Shown in pieces: positions 9,408 through 17,111 of a stretch of DNA of 53,395 nucleotides; within the stretch, counting starts at the first letter, position 1; every line of letters starts with the position of its first letter. This DNA is from Verrucomicrobiaceae bacterium. Lineage in GTDB: Bacteria > Verrucomicrobiota > Verrucomicrobiia > Verrucomicrobiales > Verrucomicrobiaceae. Below the pieces are notes generated by a model. That model searched no databases. It saw nothing but the letters and a program-made list of their open reading frames with translations, and had not been told where the DNA came from. Made by a program: the position numbers and the translations under genes. The stretch is from contig JAIBCL010000043.1 of NCBI GenBank assembly GCA_019694165.1, positions 1 through 53,395 on the forward strand, written 5' to 3'.

Positions 9408-10547
9408 ATGGTCACGGACTTTCTCTCCAATATGAAACCACCCTTTCCGAACGCAGCCGCAAAGGGGCCTGCCTTTGACTTCAATGACCGCCCCTTCGTC
9501 ATCATCTGGGAAATCACGCGCGCATGCGCGCTGGCCTGCCGCCACTGCCGCGCGGAGGCCGAGGCGAGGGCGCATTCGTTGCAATTGAACACGGAGGAGG
9601 GCTTCCGGCTCATCGACCAGGTGAAGCGAGCCAATCCCGCACTCTTTATCATGACCGGCGGCGATCCGGTGATGCGACGCGATCTGCCGCAGCTCGCCCG
9701 CTACGCCACGGACCAAGGGCTGCATGTGAGCCTCAGCCCCAGCGCCACGCCGCGGCTGGTGAACTCCGATTTCCACGAACTGAAACGCGAGGGCATCCAG
9801 CGCATCTCGCTGAGCATCGACGGGCCGACGCGAGAGGAGCACGACGCATTCCGCGGCGTGCCCGGCACCTGGGACTGGACCATGCGCGCCATCGAAAAGG
9901 CGCGCGAGGCTGATCTGCCGTTCCAGATCAACACGACCATCACCCGCGGCAACATCGGGCGCTTCGATGCCTTCAGGGAACTGCTCGTCAAACTGAAGCC
10001 GGCGTTGTGGAGCGTCTTCCTTGTGGTGCCGACGGGCCGTGCAACGGCGGCCGACATGCCCGACCCGGATGAGCTGGAAGATTTTCTCGTCGGCCTTTAC
10101 CACTACAGCCTCGAAGCACAGTTCGACGTCAAGACGACCGAAGGTCCCTTCTACCGCCGCATTCAATTGCAGCGCGGCACGACGAATCAGAACCGTTACG
10201 GCCGCCAGGTGCCGCTCGGCATCAACGACGGCAAGGGCTTCGTGTTCATCTCACACACCGGCGAGATCAATCCGAGCGGCTTCCTGCCGTTCCATGCCGG
10301 CAACGTGCGGCGCGACGAGCTGATCGACGTGTATCGTACTCATCCGACCTTCCGCCACCTCCGCGATGCCGCTGCGCTGCGCGGCAAGTGCGGCCAGTGC
10401 GAGTTCAACACCATCTGCGGCGGTTCGCGCGCACGGGCGTACGCGATGACGGGCAATCCGCTCGGCGAAGACCCGCTTTGCGTGTACCAGCCGGTGCGCA
10501 TGACACGGGCCGGGGTGTCGGAGAATGCCGGCTTTGCCCTGGCATAG
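9408..10547 (+). CDS. Radical SAM/SPASM protein, TIGR04053-like
   Basis: A 379-residue protein. The opening FDFNDRPFVIIWEITRACAL is typical of the heme-d1/AhbD-like radical SAM group that I recall as TIGR04053. The 4Fe-4S site is C40-x3-C44-x2-C47, and MTGGDPVMRRDL matches the GGEP-type motif that contacts SAM. A Cys-rich C-terminal SPASM-like region (KCGQCEFNTICGGSRARAYA ... PLC) should hold an extra cluster. These enzymes start radical chemistry on peptides or tetrapyrroles; no precursor peptide or heme gene is next to it, so the substrate is open. An AAGGG about 8 bases before the ATG at 9408 supports this start; a second ATG is at 9432. Confidence 0.85.
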   Translation: MVTDFLSNMKPPFPNAAAKGPAFDFNDRPFVIIWEITRACALACRHCRAEAEARAHSLQLNTEEGFRLIDQVKRANPALFIMTGGDPVMRRDLPQLARYATDQGLHVSLSPSATPRLVNSDFHELKREGIQRISLSIDGPTREEHDAFRGVPGTWDWTMRAIEKAREADLPFQINTTITRGNIGRFDAFRELLVKLKPALWSVFLVVPTGRATAADMPDPDELEDFLVGLYHYSLEAQFDVKTTEGPFYRRIQLQRGTTNQNRYGRQVPLGINDGKGFVFISHTGEINPSGFLPFHAGNVRRDELIDVYRTHPTFRHLRDAAALRGKCGQCEFNTICGGSRARAYAMTGNPLGEDPLCVYQPVRMTRAGVSENAGFALA

Positions 10548-10623
10548 CAGCGGCCGCTTGTCTCCTGCCGCATCTTCAAGAACTAACCGGGCAGGTTTCC
10601 CGGCATCGCCCGCACCGTTCCCG

Positions 10624-11253
10624 TCACTTCCCCGCGTCTGCCGCGCGCCAAAGGTACCAGGCGGCCAGTGTGCGGTGGGGTTGCCAGCGCTCGGCATGGG
10701 AGCGGAGTTCTTTCGGTTTTGGCAGTTCGTCGAGCTTCATGGCGATGCGGAAGCCGTTGCGTACGCCGAAGTCGTCGCTGGGGAACACGTCGCCGCGTCC
10801 GAGTGTGAAGATGAGCAGCATCTCCACCGTCCAGCGACCGACCCCGCGCACCGCCGTGAGGCGCTCGATGAGTTCATCGTCGCTCATCCGCGTCGCCATC
10901 GCCCGCGTGGGCACCAGTCCGGACTGCGTCTTCGCGGCGATGTCACGGATGGCGAGGATTTTGCCGTTGGAGAATCCGGCGCTGCGGAGCAGTTCGTCGG
11001 TTGTGTCGAGCACATGCTCCGGCTTGGGAAACTTCACGCCCGGATGCAGGGATCTGAAGCGCCGCAGGATGGCCTCCGCCGCATTGGCATGGAGCTGCTG
11101 ATGCGCCACGGCGCTGACCAGCGCTTCGTAGGGAGAACGCCGCGTCTCCGGCACCAGCCCGCACGGCCCATGCATGCGGATGAGGCGGCGCATGAGCGCA
11201 CAGCGTCGGCTCAGGGCGGCCTCCGCGGCGGAGTGAGGGGATTGGCTTGCCAT
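10624..11253 (-). CDS. DNA-3-methyladenine glycosylase II-like (HhH-GPD, AlkA type)
   Basis: A 209-residue HhH-GPD DNA glycosylase. The helix-hairpin-helix is LTAVRGVGRWTVEMLLIF, and the catalytic Asp lies downstream in DVFPSDDFGVRNG. The N-terminal PYEALVSAVAHQQLHANAA is the usual helix that opens the fold. The family removes alkylated bases (3-methyladenine and others) to start base excision repair. It lacks the extra N-terminal domain of E. coli AlkA and has no FeS Cys cluster, so it resembles the short bacterial and yeast Mag1-like type. It stands alone, convergent with the radical SAM gene and separated by 167 empty bases from the thioesterase gene that diverges from it. Confidence 0.88.
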   Translation of the reverse strand: MASQSPHSAAEAALSRRCALMRRLIRMHGPCGLVPETRRSPYEALVSAVAHQQLHANAAEAILRRFRSLHPGVKFPKPEHVLDTTDELLRSAGFSNGKILAIRDIAAKTQSGLVPTRAMATRMSDDELIERLTAVRGVGRWTVEMLLIFTLGRGDVFPSDDFGVRNGFRIAMKLDELPKPKELRSHAERWQPHRTLAAWYLWRAADAGK

Positions 11254-11420
11254 GCCGCGAGCTTACGGCGGTTGGCCGCAGCGGCATCTGTTTTCAACCA
11301 CCGGCGCCTGTCGCAGTGAGGCGGCAAATAATGTGTGCGCTGCGCCTGCCGCTCCGTCCGAGGCCGGGTGTGCGGAGAGCGTGTGGTGGAGCTTTCTGAA
11401 ACCGCGGCTATCGTCGCGTC

Positions 11421-11888
11421 ATGTCACACCCAGCATCCGCCAGCGTCACGCCCATCATCGAGACCCGGGAGGAGATCATGTTTTTTGACACCGACATCGG
11501 CGGCGTGGTGCACAACATCGCCTACCTGCGCATGATCGAAACGGCGCGCACGCGGCTGGCGGCATTGCTGGGCATGAAGCTGCGGGAGATGGCCCGCACC
11601 CGGCTCTATCCTGTCGTCGTGCGCACGGAGATCGACTACAAGAAGCCCGCGACGCTCGGCGACGAGGTCATCGTCCGCGGGCGGTTGGAGAGCATCGAGC
11701 GGGTACGCTTCTGGTGTGCCTTTGAGATGCTCCGCGCGGCTGACGACCTCCTGCTGGTGACGTGCCGCCAGGCGCTCGCCATGGTGCAGATGCCGCAGGG
11801 CAGGCCGGCGCGGCTGCCGGACGAGTGGTTCGACAGGTATGCGCACCTCGTCTTGAAAAAGGGGCGCGAAACGCAGTCCGCAAAATGA
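11421..11888 (+). CDS. Acyl-CoA thioesterase, YbgC/FadM-like hotdog fold
   Basis: A 155-residue hotdog protein. MFFDTDIGGVVHNIAYLRMI matches the YbgC/4-hydroxybenzoyl-CoA thioesterase signature, with D25 as the probable catalytic residue, and IDYKKPATLGDEVIVRGRLE is the second conserved strand pair. The family hydrolyses acyl-CoA thioesters in the cytosol. The stop overlaps the start of the next gene (ATGA), so the two are translationally coupled. The preceding 11254-11420 holds no gene; a promoter probably lies there. It is not beside tol-pal genes, so a YbgC role in Tol-Pal is not supported by context. Confidence 0.85.
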   Translation: MSHPASASVTPIIETREEIMFFDTDIGGVVHNIAYLRMIETARTRLAALLGMKLREMARTRLYPVVVRTEIDYKKPATLGDEVIVRGRLESIERVRFWCAFEMLRAADDLLLVTCRQALAMVQMPQGRPARLPDEWFDRYAHLVLKKGRETQSAK

Positions 11889-12256
11889 ACCTGCGGCGGG
11901 CCGAATTCATCGCGAGGCAGGTCACGCGCGGCGCGCTCGCCAGGCTGCCGGAAAATCTCCGTGAGCAGGCGGAGGCATGCGTGATTGAATTTGCGCTGGC
12001 GGAAGAGTGTGTCGCTGATGAGCCGGAGCTCGACGCGGATCTGCTCGGCCTGTTTGAAGGCTGCTCACGTCTCGATGGCGATCCGGAAACACCGGAAGAT
12101 CTGCCGCGCATCCGTCTGTTCCTCGACAATCTTTGGGACCACGCCGAGGGCGATCCGCGTGTGTTTCGCGACGAGTTGCGCATCACGCTGCTGCACGAGC
12201 TGGGGCATTACCTCGGCCTCGACGAGGATCAGGTGGCGGCGCTCGGCCTGGCTTGA
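11885..12256 (+). CDS. Small zincin-like metallopeptidase family protein
   Basis: A 123-residue protein with HELGHYLGLDEDQ at residues 104-116: H104, E105 and H108 form an HExxH zinc site, with D113 a possible third ligand. RIRLFLDNLWDHAEGDP and FRDELRITLLHELGH match the small metallopeptidase family (COG3824-like) that is widespread in bacteria. The start is set by the ATGA overlap with the thioesterase gene at 11885, which implies co-translation. Its target is not known. It has no signal peptide, so it should be cytosolic. Confidence 0.8.
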   Translation: MNLRRAEFIARQVTRGALARLPENLREQAEACVIEFALAEECVADEPELDADLLGLFEGCSRLDGDPETPEDLPRIRLFLDNLWDHAEGDPRVFRDELRITLLHELGHYLGLDEDQVAALGLA

Positions 12257-12342
12257 GCGGCCGCGCGTGAAACGTTTCACAAACGATGCTGGCGCGGCGC
12301 GGTGAGCGCTCCATATTGGCCGCCCTTTTCCCGACCAGCATC

Positions 12343-14034
12343 ATGAGTGATCCGATCTTCAGCGACAAAACCGGTCAAGTGGACCTCTCCTCCCTGCGCC
12401 TCATGCCGGACTGGGTGGCTGACATCGGCAAGGAGGTGCCGAAGCAAAAGTTCCGCGACTTCGACGAAGAACGGGAAGGCCGTGAGCATGGCGGCGGCAG
12501 GCGTGACGATCGGCGCCGCGGCGGCGGAGGAGGCCGGCCTGGCGGTAGGGATCGGGAAGATCGCGGCGCAAGACCCGGTGGTGGCGGCGGGCGCCACGGG
12601 CGCGAGGGCTTCGGGGGCAAAGGAAAAGGCCGCGGCGGACCGCGCGACGACCGGCGGGGTCCGCGCGAGCCGGAGCAGCGCGAGCCGCTGCCGGCCGACA
12701 TCGATGTCAGAATCGAGGTGGAGGAAAAAGCCGCCGACGCGCTGGCAGCCCATATCAAGCACACGGGCCGCGCGTTCAGCATGTTCGATGCTTCACGCCT
12801 CGTGCTCGGCAGCGGGGAGCGTTTTCATGCGCGCTTCACATGCGCGCCGGAGCGGCCTGCCGGACTCTTCCGTGTGGCGTCGGATGGAGCGCTCTTCATG
12901 TCCCGCGAGGAGGCGGCGCGCTACATCCTGAACAGCGGTGCGCTGGCGGAGTACTACCGCACGGAAGAAGTGGAGCAGGAGGAGCCAAAGGGTGAGTTCA
13001 AATCCATCGGCGTTTGCGGGATGAGCGGCGCGCTGCTCGGACCACCGAGCCATCACAGCTATCAGCCCGCGATCGTGCGCCTGCACCGCGAGAAGTTCGC
13101 CAACCTCGCGCTCGACGACTTCAAGCGCCGCATCCGCGTGGAGAGCGATCCTGAACTCGTGGCAAAATGGAAGGAGCAGCAGCGCAAAGGCATCCGATGG
13201 GTCTCTCTGAAGAACCCTGCCGACGGGGATGCCGGGCCGCCGGTCTTCGCCACGCGCGCGGAGATGGAGTCGCATTTCCGGCTCACGTTTTCTGAGGGTG
13301 CCGTCGTTGAGGAGCGCGAGGCCGTGGTGCCCGGCACGGGGCCGCGCGAGAAACTCTCGCGGGTTCTGGCCGTCCTGCTGCACCGCGCGGTGGAAAACGC
13401 GCGCAATCATTTGTTTGAGTTCTCCCAGCATCTTGGTCATGCGCTGGAGCATCGCGGTCTGAAGCAGTTCAAGCGGCGCGGCGGCAAGATCTTCATCAGT
13501 CGCGTCAGGCCCAAGGCCATCGACCCCGGCGTGGTGTTCTCCGAGCGCGTCACCGCCATCGTGGACACGGTGAAGGAGCGCCCCGGAATTCTGCTCTCGA
13601 AGCTGATCGAGGCCATCGCATCAGGAGACGACCAGCCGCCGCCCGCGCCGGCTGGCGATGCGCCGGCCGGCGGACTGCATCAGCCCACCGATGCCCAGGT
13701 CGCCGTGATGAAGGACCTGCGCTGGCTGGCCGACGAGGGCTACGTCGTCGAATACAGCGACGGTGCAGTGTTCCTCGGTGTGCAGGGTGAAGCGGCAGCT
13801 CCGCCCAAGACGCAGAAGCACGAGCCGTCAAAAGCTGACGCCGTTCATGAAACAGCACCAGCGCCTGCGGCAGATGCTGAGGCCCATGCCGAACCCGTCG
13901 AGCCAGGCGGCGAAGAGCCTGCTCCAGAGGATGCGGCCACGCCACCTGCGGCGGCCCCGGAAGCTGCTGCGGAACCGGCGCCCGAAAGCGGAGGCACCTC
14001 CACCGAGCCCGTCGTTGATGGAGACACTCTGTGA
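12343..14034 (+). CDS. Conserved protein with RGG-like tract and acidic tail, function unknown
   Basis: 563 residues from the ATG at 12343 (MSDPIFSDKTGQVDLSSLRL). Residues ~45-125 are an Arg/Gly-rich disordered tract with many RGG and RGGG units. Residues ~135-480 look folded and mixed alpha/beta (ARFTCAPERPAGLFRVASDG, GVCGMSGALLGPPSHHSYQP, VLLHRAVENARNHLFEFSQH, FKRRGGKIFISRVRP). Residues ~490-563 are an Ala/Pro/Glu-rich acidic tail. RGG tracts bind RNA in other proteins, and a basic tract paired with an acidic tail is common in RNA-associated factors, so RNA or ribosome binding is my inference only. I do not recognise a named domain. The ORF can be extended to 12286, but that part looks non-coding. 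Confidence 0.65.
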   Translation: MSDPIFSDKTGQVDLSSLRLMPDWVADIGKEVPKQKFRDFDEEREGREHGGGRRDDRRRGGGGGRPGGRDREDRGARPGGGGGRHGREGFGGKGKGRGGPRDDRRGPREPEQREPLPADIDVRIEVEEKAADALAAHIKHTGRAFSMFDASRLVLGSGERFHARFTCAPERPAGLFRVASDGALFMSREEAARYILNSGALAEYYRTEEVEQEEPKGEFKSIGVCGMSGALLGPPSHHSYQPAIVRLHREKFANLALDDFKRRIRVESDPELVAKWKEQQRKGIRWVSLKNPADGDAGPPVFATRAEMESHFRLTFSEGAVVEEREAVVPGTGPREKLSRVLAVLLHRAVENARNHLFEFSQHLGHALEHRGLKQFKRRGGKIFISRVRPKAIDPGVVFSERVTAIVDTVKERPGILLSKLIEAIASGDDQPPPAPAGDAPAGGLHQPTDAQVAVMKDLRWLADEGYVVEYSDGAVFLGVQGEAAAPPKTQKHEPSKADAVHETAPAPAADAEAHAEPVEPGGEEPAPEDAATPPAAAPEAAAEPAPESGGTSTEPVVDGDTL

Positions 14035-14095
14035 TGCGTGATCTGCCGGACTCATTGCGGCAGCCGGAGCAGCGTCTGAATGCCTGCCTGATCAC

Positions 14096-14773
14096 TCACT
14101 TCTTTTTGAAGCGCGCGAAGTAATTCTCCGTCAGCACGTCCTTCACTTCGGCGATCTTCTCGAATCCAGCGGCCGACACTTCGGCCTCAAAGACTTCCTG
14201 GCCGGCGCGCACATGGCCCATGACGAAGTCGCTGCTCTCACCGGGGATGCGCTTGAAATCGATGAGCACGATTTCTCCGCCGGGCTTCAGCGCCTTGTGC
14301 AGTGAGGCGAGCGTGGCCTGCGGATACTCGAAGTGGTGATACACGTCGCAGATGAAGGCGAGGTCGATGCTCGACTCGGGCAGCTCCACGCTCCTCTCTT
14401 TGCAAAGCACGGTCTCCACATTCGCGACGTTCGCCTTCGATGCCCGGGCCTTGATGTGCTCGATGAAGGACTTCACGATGTCCACGGCATAGACTTTGCC
14501 GGTCGGTCCCACGGCTTGCGAGAACGGCACGGTGAAGAGGCCGGTGCCGGCGCCGATATCTGCCATCACCATGCCGGGCTTCAGGCCGACGTTCGTGATG
14601 ATCTTCTCCCGCTGGTGGAAAATCTCGCGGCTCTCCGTTTCGAACTTCTGCGTGAACTCCTCGACCCTCATGTTTGGATCGAGGTATTTGGCGTTGATGC
14701 CCGGCTTCACGCTCTGTTCTTGAGCGGACGCCAGGGCGGCAATGGCGAGGAAGAGGGCGGTCAGTCGTTTCAT
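14096..14773 (-). CDS. Exported class I SAM-dependent methyltransferase
   Basis: A 225-residue protein that starts with a Sec signal (MKRLTALFLAIAALASAQ), which is why the ATG at 14773 is chosen over 14794. It continues with a Rossmann methyltransferase: MVMADIGAGTGLFTVPFSQ is motif I, VYAVDIV is the acidic strand 2, DLAFICDVYHHFEYPQ is motif II and LKPGGEIVLIDF is the post-II strand. Secreted copies of this methyltransferase type occur in Planctomycetes and Verrucomicrobia. SAM outside the cytoplasm would be unusual, so the real location and substrate are unclear. The gene lies 7 bases after the rhodanese gene stop, so the two form an operon. Confidence 0.78.
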   Translation of the reverse strand: MKRLTALFLAIAALASAQEQSVKPGINAKYLDPNMRVEEFTQKFETESREIFHQREKIITNVGLKPGMVMADIGAGTGLFTVPFSQAVGPTGKVYAVDIVKSFIEHIKARASKANVANVETVLCKERSVELPESSIDLAFICDVYHHFEYPQATLASLHKALKPGGEIVLIDFKRIPGESSDFVMGHVRAGQEVFEAEVSAAGFEKIAEVKDVLTENYFARFKKK

Positions 14774-14780
14774 GGTTGCT

Positions 14781-15197
14781 TCACGGTTGCTCATCGGGTT
14801 TCCAGGACATGTAGCCGCGGTGGATGTGCTGAATGATTTCAAAGTCGAGTTCCTTCAGCCGCGCCACGGCCTTGCGGCTGCGGAAACCTCCCGCGCAATA
14901 CACAAGCACGGGCTTCTTTTTGTCGAGCGCGGATGCCTTTTCATCGAAGGCCGCGTCCCCGGCGGAGATGTTCACGGCCTTCGGCAGCGCGCCTTTTGAA
15001 AACTCGCCGGCGGATCGCACGTCGAGCACCTGGGTCTCCGGATGCTCGCGCAGCCAGGCGTTGGCCTGGGCGGCGGTGAGATTGGCGCAGACGCGACCGT
15101 GCCCGGGACTGAACAGCCGCCGATCCCAGCCGCCCTCAAACCAATGCCAGCCACCGACGGCAACGACGGTGATGATGAGAATCCAAAGCAATGTCAT
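14781..15197 (-). CDS. Membrane-anchored rhodanese-domain protein
   Basis: A 138-residue protein. Residues 1-20 (MTLLWILIITVVAVGGWHWF) form one membrane helix, and the rest is a rhodanese domain: LTAAQANAWLREHPETQVLD, VRSAGEFSKGALPKAVNI, and the active site loop VYCAGGFRSRKA with the catalytic Cys. Rhodaneses carry persulfide sulfur. The domain probably faces the periplasm. The start at 15197 places the helix at the N-terminus. It is co-transcribed with the exported methyltransferase that follows; a shared sulfur or metalloid job is possible but not shown. Confidence 0.83.
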   Translation of the reverse strand: MTLLWILIITVVAVGGWHWFEGGWDRRLFSPGHGRVCANLTAAQANAWLREHPETQVLDVRSAGEFSKGALPKAVNISAGDAAFDEKASALDKKKPVLVYCAGGFRSRKAVARLKELDFEIIQHIHRGYMSWKPDEQP

Positions 15198-15251
15198 GGC
15201 ATGAAGCGGATGGGAATTCGTTTGTCGGCTGGGCCTCATCGGCAGGGCCGG

Positions 15252-15449
15252 TCATCTTTGCCACTTTGAGCTGCTCGCCCCCCAAGCGCTCAAGGGTTTT
15301 CCGCACGGGCCTGGAACCTGCGAGTCATCCATCGGCACCAGGTGCTGCGCAGTGAGCCGGCCGGTGCGGATCAGCTCGATGAGCTGTAGCGAAGTGACCG
15401 GACCGTACTTCTGCTGACCGTCGATGTGGAACCAGTTGTTTGTGTTCAT
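15252..15449 (-). CDS. Small GYF_2 (DUF4339) domain protein
   Basis: A 65-residue protein made almost only of a GYF_2 domain: NNWFHIDGQQKYGPVTSLQL then IELIRTGRLTAQHLVPMDD. The W-Y-x-x-G-x-x-x-G-P-x-S/T pattern is typical; the first aromatic pair is WF here. GYF-type folds bind proline-rich peptides in eukaryotes, and in Planctomycetes and Verrucomicrobia they are usually fused to membrane domains. This one has no membrane segment. It may be co-transcribed with the rhodanese gene 54 bases downstream. The 194 bases between it and pdxH (15450-15643) contain no convincing gene. Confidence 0.7.
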   Translation of the reverse strand: MNTNNWFHIDGQQKYGPVTSLQLIELIRTGRLTAQHLVPMDDSQVPGPCGKPLSAWGASSSKWQR

Positions 15450-15643
15450 GGGAGCGGGAGCGGCTGATGGACTGGAGCATTGTGACGATCAATTCAGGGT
15501 GATCAAGCGGCCGGCGCCACGAATCCGGAAGCCGACGGGAAACGCCGCGCGATTCGCGCGGTCAGCTCGCAGGCGCCGTACTTCGGCGTTTTGGTCACGA
15601 CCGGTGTTCCAAAGGGCATCGATTTCGCCTGCTGGCGCTCGAA

Positions 15644-16303
15644 TCACGGCGCGAGCCGCTCGATTGCCCAGGCACCCTTGTCGTCCCGCTTGTATTGAAA
15701 GCGGTCGTGCAGCCGGTTCGGGCCGCCTTGCCAGAATTCGATGGTCTCCGGCTGCACGCGGAAGCCGCCCCAGAACGAAGGCAGCGGCACCTCGCCCGCG
15801 CTGAACTTGGCCTTGATCTTCGCCCACTCCATCTCCAGCACCTGCCGCGACGAGATCGCGCGGCTTTGCGCCGAGGCCCAGGCTGCGATCTGGCTGTCGC
15901 GCGGGCGGCTGAGGAAATACTTGATCGTCTCCGTCGTCGAGACGCGCGTGGCTGTACCGGTGACGATGACCTGCCGCTCCAGCGCGAGCCACGGAAACAC
16001 GAGCGACACATGCGGATTCTCCGCGATGTGCGCGGCCTTCCGGCTTTCGAGATTCGTGAAGAAGACAAAGCCGCGTTCATCCAGCGCCTTCAGCAGCACG
16101 GTGCGCACGAGCGGCCTGCCGTCGCGCGAAGCCGTCGCCAGCGTCATCGCGTTCGGCTCGATCACCTTCTCATTCACCGCATCCTTCAGCCATGTCTCGA
16201 ACTGCGTGATCGGATCGGCATTCAAATTCTCGCGCCGGAGGATGGCCCGCGTGTACTGGCGGCGCATGTCCGGGAGGTCGGGGGAAGGGGAAGTGTGCGA
16301 CAT
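15644..16303 (-). CDS. pdxH: Pyridoxamine 5'-phosphate oxidase
   Basis: A 219-residue FMN enzyme that oxidises pyridoxamine or pyridoxine 5'-phosphate to PLP, the last step of B6 salvage. Family blocks in order: MRRQYTRAILRRENLNADPI, MTLATASRDGRPLVRTVLLK, GFVFFTNLESRKAAHIAENP, VSLVFPWLALERQVIVTG, then RPRDSQIAAWAS, PLPSFWGGFRVQP and EFWQGGPNRLHDRFQY, ending in RLAP as in E. coli PdxH. The start at 16303 (MSHTSPSPDL) gives the usual length. PLP made here would serve enzymes such as the gamma-synthase-like protein at 4616. Confidence 0.95.
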   Translation of the reverse strand: MSHTSPSPDLPDMRRQYTRAILRRENLNADPITQFETWLKDAVNEKVIEPNAMTLATASRDGRPLVRTVLLKALDERGFVFFTNLESRKAAHIAENPHVSLVFPWLALERQVIVTGTATRVSTTETIKYFLSRPRDSQIAAWASAQSRAISSRQVLEMEWAKIKAKFSAGEVPLPSFWGGFRVQPETIEFWQGGPNRLHDRFQYKRDDKGAWAIERLAP

Positions 16304-16426
16304 GATTGGGAAACAGGGCTCTTGATGGAATGCACGGAGACTGCGCGACAAATCAAGATGCCTTCGCGGAAAAGTAGCAGAGCCACCATGTGACTCGTGG
16401 CTTCACAAGGAAAACTGTCGCGCACA

Positions 16427-16495
16427 TCATTTCGTCAGCACCGCATCGAGATTGAGGATCGCATTTGCCACGACCGCGAGCGCGGCTTTCTCGGG
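16427..16495 (-). pseudogene. Orphan 3' end of a PSD1 (DUF1553) gene, left flank of the TIR/NACHT unit
   Basis: Read on the minus strand, these bases encode PEKAALAVVANAILNLDAVL followed by TK and a TGA stop. This is exactly the last 22 residues of the intact PSCyt1/PSD1 gene at 22179-25172. The two 69-base stretches differ at 11 positions, all third codon positions and all silent. Homology stops sharply upstream of the Pro codon, where no DUF1553 sequence is found. The longest identical run is TTCGTCAGCACCGCATC (16431-16447 and 22183-22199). The rest of the 302 bases between pdxH and the TIR gene (16304-16605) holds no gene; 16560-16600 is AT-rich and may carry the TIR operon promoter. Confidence 0.85.
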
Positions 16496-16605
16496 GTAAC
16501 GGCTGGCGACTCGCCAAGTTGCAGATGCGGTCCGAAGCAGCACCCCGTCATCACGGCCACCATTAATCGACAAAAATCGCCAAAAATCTCAAACAAACAC
16601 CTCTG

Positions 16606-17082
16606 ATGCTGCGTTTGATCCGCATGAAACAGATCAACGTCTTCGTTTCCTACGCGCACAGGGACCACCGGCTGGTCCAGGCCATGATGCGCGACCTGCG
16701 CGACCACCTCCGCTGCTGCGTCACCCATAAGTTCGATGTCTGGCAGGACACGCGCATCCTCTGCGGCACAGGCTGGGATGCAGCGATCCAGCGGGCGCTC
16801 CGGCGTGCGGATGTGGGTCTGCTGCTCGTCAGTCCGGCCTTTCGATGCAGCGACTACATCACGACTCAGGAACTCCCCGCGCTGCTGGCAAAGAAGTGCC
16901 TCGCGGTGGGAGTGAAGCCGGTGTGTTTCAAGACCCAGCTTGATCCCGCTCTGGCGGCCATGCAGTTTCATCGGCACCAGACCCCGGCTGGCAAGCCGCT
17001 ATGCTGGTCGGAATGCGCCACGCCGCAGCAAAAGGACGCGTTCGTGATGGAACTCTACCAGCAAATGCTGGGCCGGCTTTGA
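16606..17082 (+). CDS. TIR-domain protein, probable effector partner of the NACHT-WD40 protein
   Basis: A 158-residue single-domain protein. INVFVSYAHRDHRLVQAMM is TIR box 1, KFDVWQDTRILCGTGWDAAI is the following strand-helix, and VGLLLVSPAFRCSDYITTQE ends with E89, at the place of the catalytic Glu of NAD-cleaving TIR domains. Bacterial TIR proteins of this sort degrade NAD or make signalling nucleotides during phage defence. The C-terminal segment CATPQQKDAFVMELYQQM resembles a segment in the N-terminal domain of the next protein (TRPQKEAFAHKLYEQI). The gene ends 29 bases before the next start and is surely in one operon with it. ATG 16606 is used; 16624 (MKQINVFVSYAH) is also possible. Confidence 0.85.
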   Translation: MLRLIRMKQINVFVSYAHRDHRLVQAMMRDLRDHLRCCVTHKFDVWQDTRILCGTGWDAAIQRALRRADVGLLLVSPAFRCSDYITTQELPALLAKKCLAVGVKPVCFKTQLDPALAAMQFHRHQTPAGKPLCWSECATPQQKDAFVMELYQQMLGRL

Positions 17083-17111
17083 CACCTTGAGCATCGCCAA
17101 AATCCTCGATC

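Noticed and set aside
8023..9435. Plus-strand frames opposite the aldo/keto reductase gene
   Set aside because: Complement of the reductase; no recognisable motif, and the minus strand shows the family pattern from end to end.
15489..15643. Small minus-strand frames between pdxH and the GYF_2 gene
   Set aside because: A 38-codon frame exists but shows no signal, domain or clear ribosome site, so it is left out.
16397..16606. Small plus-strand frame (69 codons) upstream of the TIR gene
   Set aside because: It runs across the antisense PSD1 end fragment and has no start signal or protein-like pattern.
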